Shown here: positions 7,189 through 8,208 of the stretch, in pieces
Layout of the letters: the number at the start of each line of letters is the position of its first letter
Position numbering within the stretch: position 1 is the stretch's first letter
Assembly (NCBI GenBank): GCA_029884515.1
Contig: JAOUHR010000067.1
Location: 1-8,208, forward strand
Direction of reading: 5' to 3'
Origin: Gemmatimonadota bacterium
GTDB lineage: Bacteria; Gemmatimonadota; Gemmatimonadetes; Gemmatimonadales; Gemmatimonadaceae
Length of the DNA: 8,208 bases
Notes under the pieces: model-generated
What the model was told of the DNA's origin: nothing
The model's database searches: none
What the model saw: only the letters and a program-made list of their open reading frames with translations
Position numbers and translations under genes: made by a program

Positions 7189-8135
7189 GCGACGCGCACG
7201 AGCGCCTGCGGCAGTACCTCGCGCAACGTCGCGAGATGGGGGAGTCGGAGTTCGTCCTCGACTCGCTCAGCGTGGAGGACGCGATGCGGGTGCTCGCCAC
7301 CGGCGCGCCTCCGCCGCCCGCCGGTGGGCGCAGCGCCTCGCGGAACGACTCGGGCGCCATCCCTGGGGCGCCCGCGGCGGAGTTGCCGACCTCGTCGCGC
7401 ACCGCCGGCGTGACCGACGACTGGCGCGCCGCGCTCGACGCGGTCGGCGCGGGGCCCGGCTCCGGGCCGGCGAAGAAGTCGGCGAAGCAGTCGCCGGCCC
7501 CGCCTGCCCTCATCGAGGGCGCCGCTCCCAAGGGAAAGGAGGTCGAGCCCGACAACGCGGCGCCTTCCGTGGACCTGAGCGGCGCACGGTCGCTCGCTGA
7601 CGTCGCGAAGGCCATCGCCGCGTGCACGGCGTGCTCGCTCTCCGCCACCGCACAGAATCACGTGCCGGGCGAGGGTGACCCGAGGGCGAAGTTCGTGGTG
7701 GTGGGTGAGGCGCCCGGCGCCACCGAGGACCAGCTCGGCCGTCCCTTCGTCGGCAAGTCGGGCGACCTCCTCACGAAGATCCTCGACGCGATCGGCTTCA
7801 AGCGCGAACAGGTGTTCATCTGCAACGTGCTCAAGCACCGGCCGCCGGGGAACCGCAATCCGTCGGCGAGCGAGATCGTGGCCTGCCGCCCCTTCCTGCT
7901 CCGCCAGCTGGAGCTCATGGAACCCCGTGTGATACTCGCGCTCGGCACGTTCGCGGCGCAGACTTTGTTGCAGACCGACTCCCCGATCGGCAAGCTGCGC
8001 GGTCAGGAGCATCGCTACCACGGCATCCCGCTGGTGGCGACGTACCACCCCGCGGCGTTGCTGCGGAATCCGAATTGGAAACGTCCAGCCTGGGAAGATG
8101 TCCAGCTCGCCCGTAGAATTTTCGATCGCGCCTAG
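7185..8135 (+). CDS. Uracil-DNA glycosylase, family 4 (iron-sulfur), with long N-terminal extension
   Basis: Base-excision repair enzyme that removes uracil from DNA. The catalytic domain occupies about residues 135-316: GEAPGATEDQLGRPFVGKSG (174-193, the family-4 active-site motif), NVLKHRPPGNRNP (214-226) and the second motif TYHPAALLRNP (286-296). Fe-S ligands are Cys147 and Cys150 (CTAC) and Cys234 (ACRPF); the usual third Cys, as in NVVKCRPP, is His218, with Cys213 nearby. The extra 135 N-terminal residues make it much longer than the roughly 200-residue family norm. They start with a charged helical stretch (1-38), then a Pro/Ala/Gly/Ser/Lys-rich, probably disordered linker (40-128). 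The UDGX-type KRRIH loop is absent. The GTG start forms GTGA with the coaBC stop; GGAAG at 7173-7177 lies seven bases upstream. The charged N-terminal helix looks like real coding sequence, supporting this start. Confidence 0.93.
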   Translation: MSDAHERLRQYLAQRREMGESEFVLDSLSVEDAMRVLATGAPPPPAGGRSASRNDSGAIPGAPAAELPTSSRTAGVTDDWRAALDAVGAGPGSGPAKKSAKQSPAPPALIEGAAPKGKEVEPDNAAPSVDLSGARSLADVAKAIAACTACSLSATAQNHVPGEGDPRAKFVVVGEAPGATEDQLGRPFVGKSGDLLTKILDAIGFKREQVFICNVLKHRPPGNRNPSASEIVACRPFLLRQLELMEPRVILALGTFAAQTLLQTDSPIGKLRGQEHRYHGIPLVATYHPAALLRNPNWKRPAWEDVQLARRIFDRA

Positions 8136-8140
8136 GACGG
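8134..8140 (+). promoter_or_regulatory. Shine-Dalgarno sequence for dnaB, overlapping the udg stop codon
   Basis: AGGACGG at 8134-8140 resembles AGGAGG and lies five bases before the GTG at 8146. It begins inside the stop codon (TAG, 8133-8135) of the uracil-DNA glycosylase gene, so ribosomes ending there could reload for dnaB. Its last two bases also belong to the inverted repeat around the start codon. Confidence 0.6.
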
Positions 8141-8154
8141 CATCCGTGGATGCC
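8139..8154 (+). repeat. Perfect inverted repeat centred on the dnaB start codon
   Basis: GGCATCC (8139-8145) is followed after two bases by its exact complement in reverse, GGATGCC (8148-8154). As RNA it would form a 6-bp stem with a CGUG loop that contains the whole GTG start codon, and the stem would cover the end of the ribosome site. There is no following T-run, so it does not look like a terminator. It may tune dnaB translation or be a chance palindrome. Confidence 0.55.
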
Positions 8155-8208
8155 TTCCGTGACCGCCGGCCCCCCTGGTCGGAGGACGCGGAGCGTGCCG
8201 TGCTCGCG
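8146..8208 (+). CDS. dnaB: Replicative DNA helicase DnaB, first 21 codons (3' end outside window)
   Basis: The frame from GTG 8146 reads through to the window edge without a stop and gives RRPPWSEDAERAVLA at residues 7-21. This is the typical beginning of the DnaB N-terminal domain, where P-x-S/x-x-E-A-E-x-A-V-L-G/A opens the first helix. DnaB is the hexameric helicase that unwinds DNA at the replication fork. Only the start is visible, so the helicase motifs cannot be checked. The GTG is chosen because of the Shine-Dalgarno AGGACGG five bases upstream; the ATG at 8150 is in another frame and gives no recognisable protein. The gene follows the uracil-DNA glycosylase stop by 10 bases and is probably in the same operon. 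Confidence 0.8.
   Translation, partial: MDAFRDRRPPWSEDAERAVLA

Noticed and set aside
6978..8048. Minus-strand open frame (356 codons) opposite coaBC and udg
   Set aside because: Arg/Gly-rich shadow of two well-supported genes.
7185..8135. Possibility that the glycosylase is a UDGX-type DNA-crosslinking enzyme
   Set aside because: The KRRIH loop that defines UDGX is absent; the motif after the histidine reads RPPGNRNP as in family 4.

Overview
This is a gene-dense, plus-strand-only stretch of high-GC bacterial chromosome, almost all of it core housekeeping. Eight genes follow one another with little or no spacing, and no mobile element, CRISPR array, tRNA or rRNA is visible. The GC-rich codon use, an outer-membrane beta-barrel protein (so a Gram-negative envelope) and the gene order yicC-gmk-rpoZ-coaBC-udg-dnaB point to Gemmatimonadota or a close relative. 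That taxonomic call comes from memory of gene order and protein flavour, not from a search.

Left block (2-4064). The C-terminal 247 codons of NADP-dependent isocitrate dehydrogenase run into a leucyl aminopeptidase (M17/PepA), whose ATG shares one base with the icd stop. After 26 bases comes a secreted protein with a TonB-receptor-like plug and a beta-rich remainder, probably an outer-membrane barrel. The tight packing suggests one transcript. The outer-membrane gene is the only member without a confident function.

Gap (4065-4159). These 95 bases hold a GC hairpin without a U-tract and a weak promoter-like pair whose predicted transcript would begin only about 5 bases before the yicC ATG.

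Right block (4160-8208). yicC (endoribonuclease family), gmk (guanylate kinase), rpoZ (RNA polymerase omega), coaBC (coenzyme A biosynthesis), a family-4 iron-sulfur uracil-DNA glycosylase, and the first 21 codons of dnaB (replicative helicase). yicC/gmk and coaBC/udg are each joined by a 4-base GTGA overlap, which implies translational coupling. The first four genes repeat the order known from Firmicutes (yloC-gmk-rpoZ-coaBC, there followed by priA). Here priA's place is taken by udg and dnaB. The cluster links nucleotide supply, transcription, CoA synthesis, uracil repair and replication restart or initiation.

I found no clear new biological system. The points most worth a second look are small: the flap cysteine of the CoaC domain is Ser157; the expected third Fe-S cysteine of the uracil-DNA glycosylase is His218; the dnaB GTG start lies in the loop of a perfect inverted repeat; yicC may have a nearly leaderless transcript; and the plug-type protein lacks an obvious TonB box.
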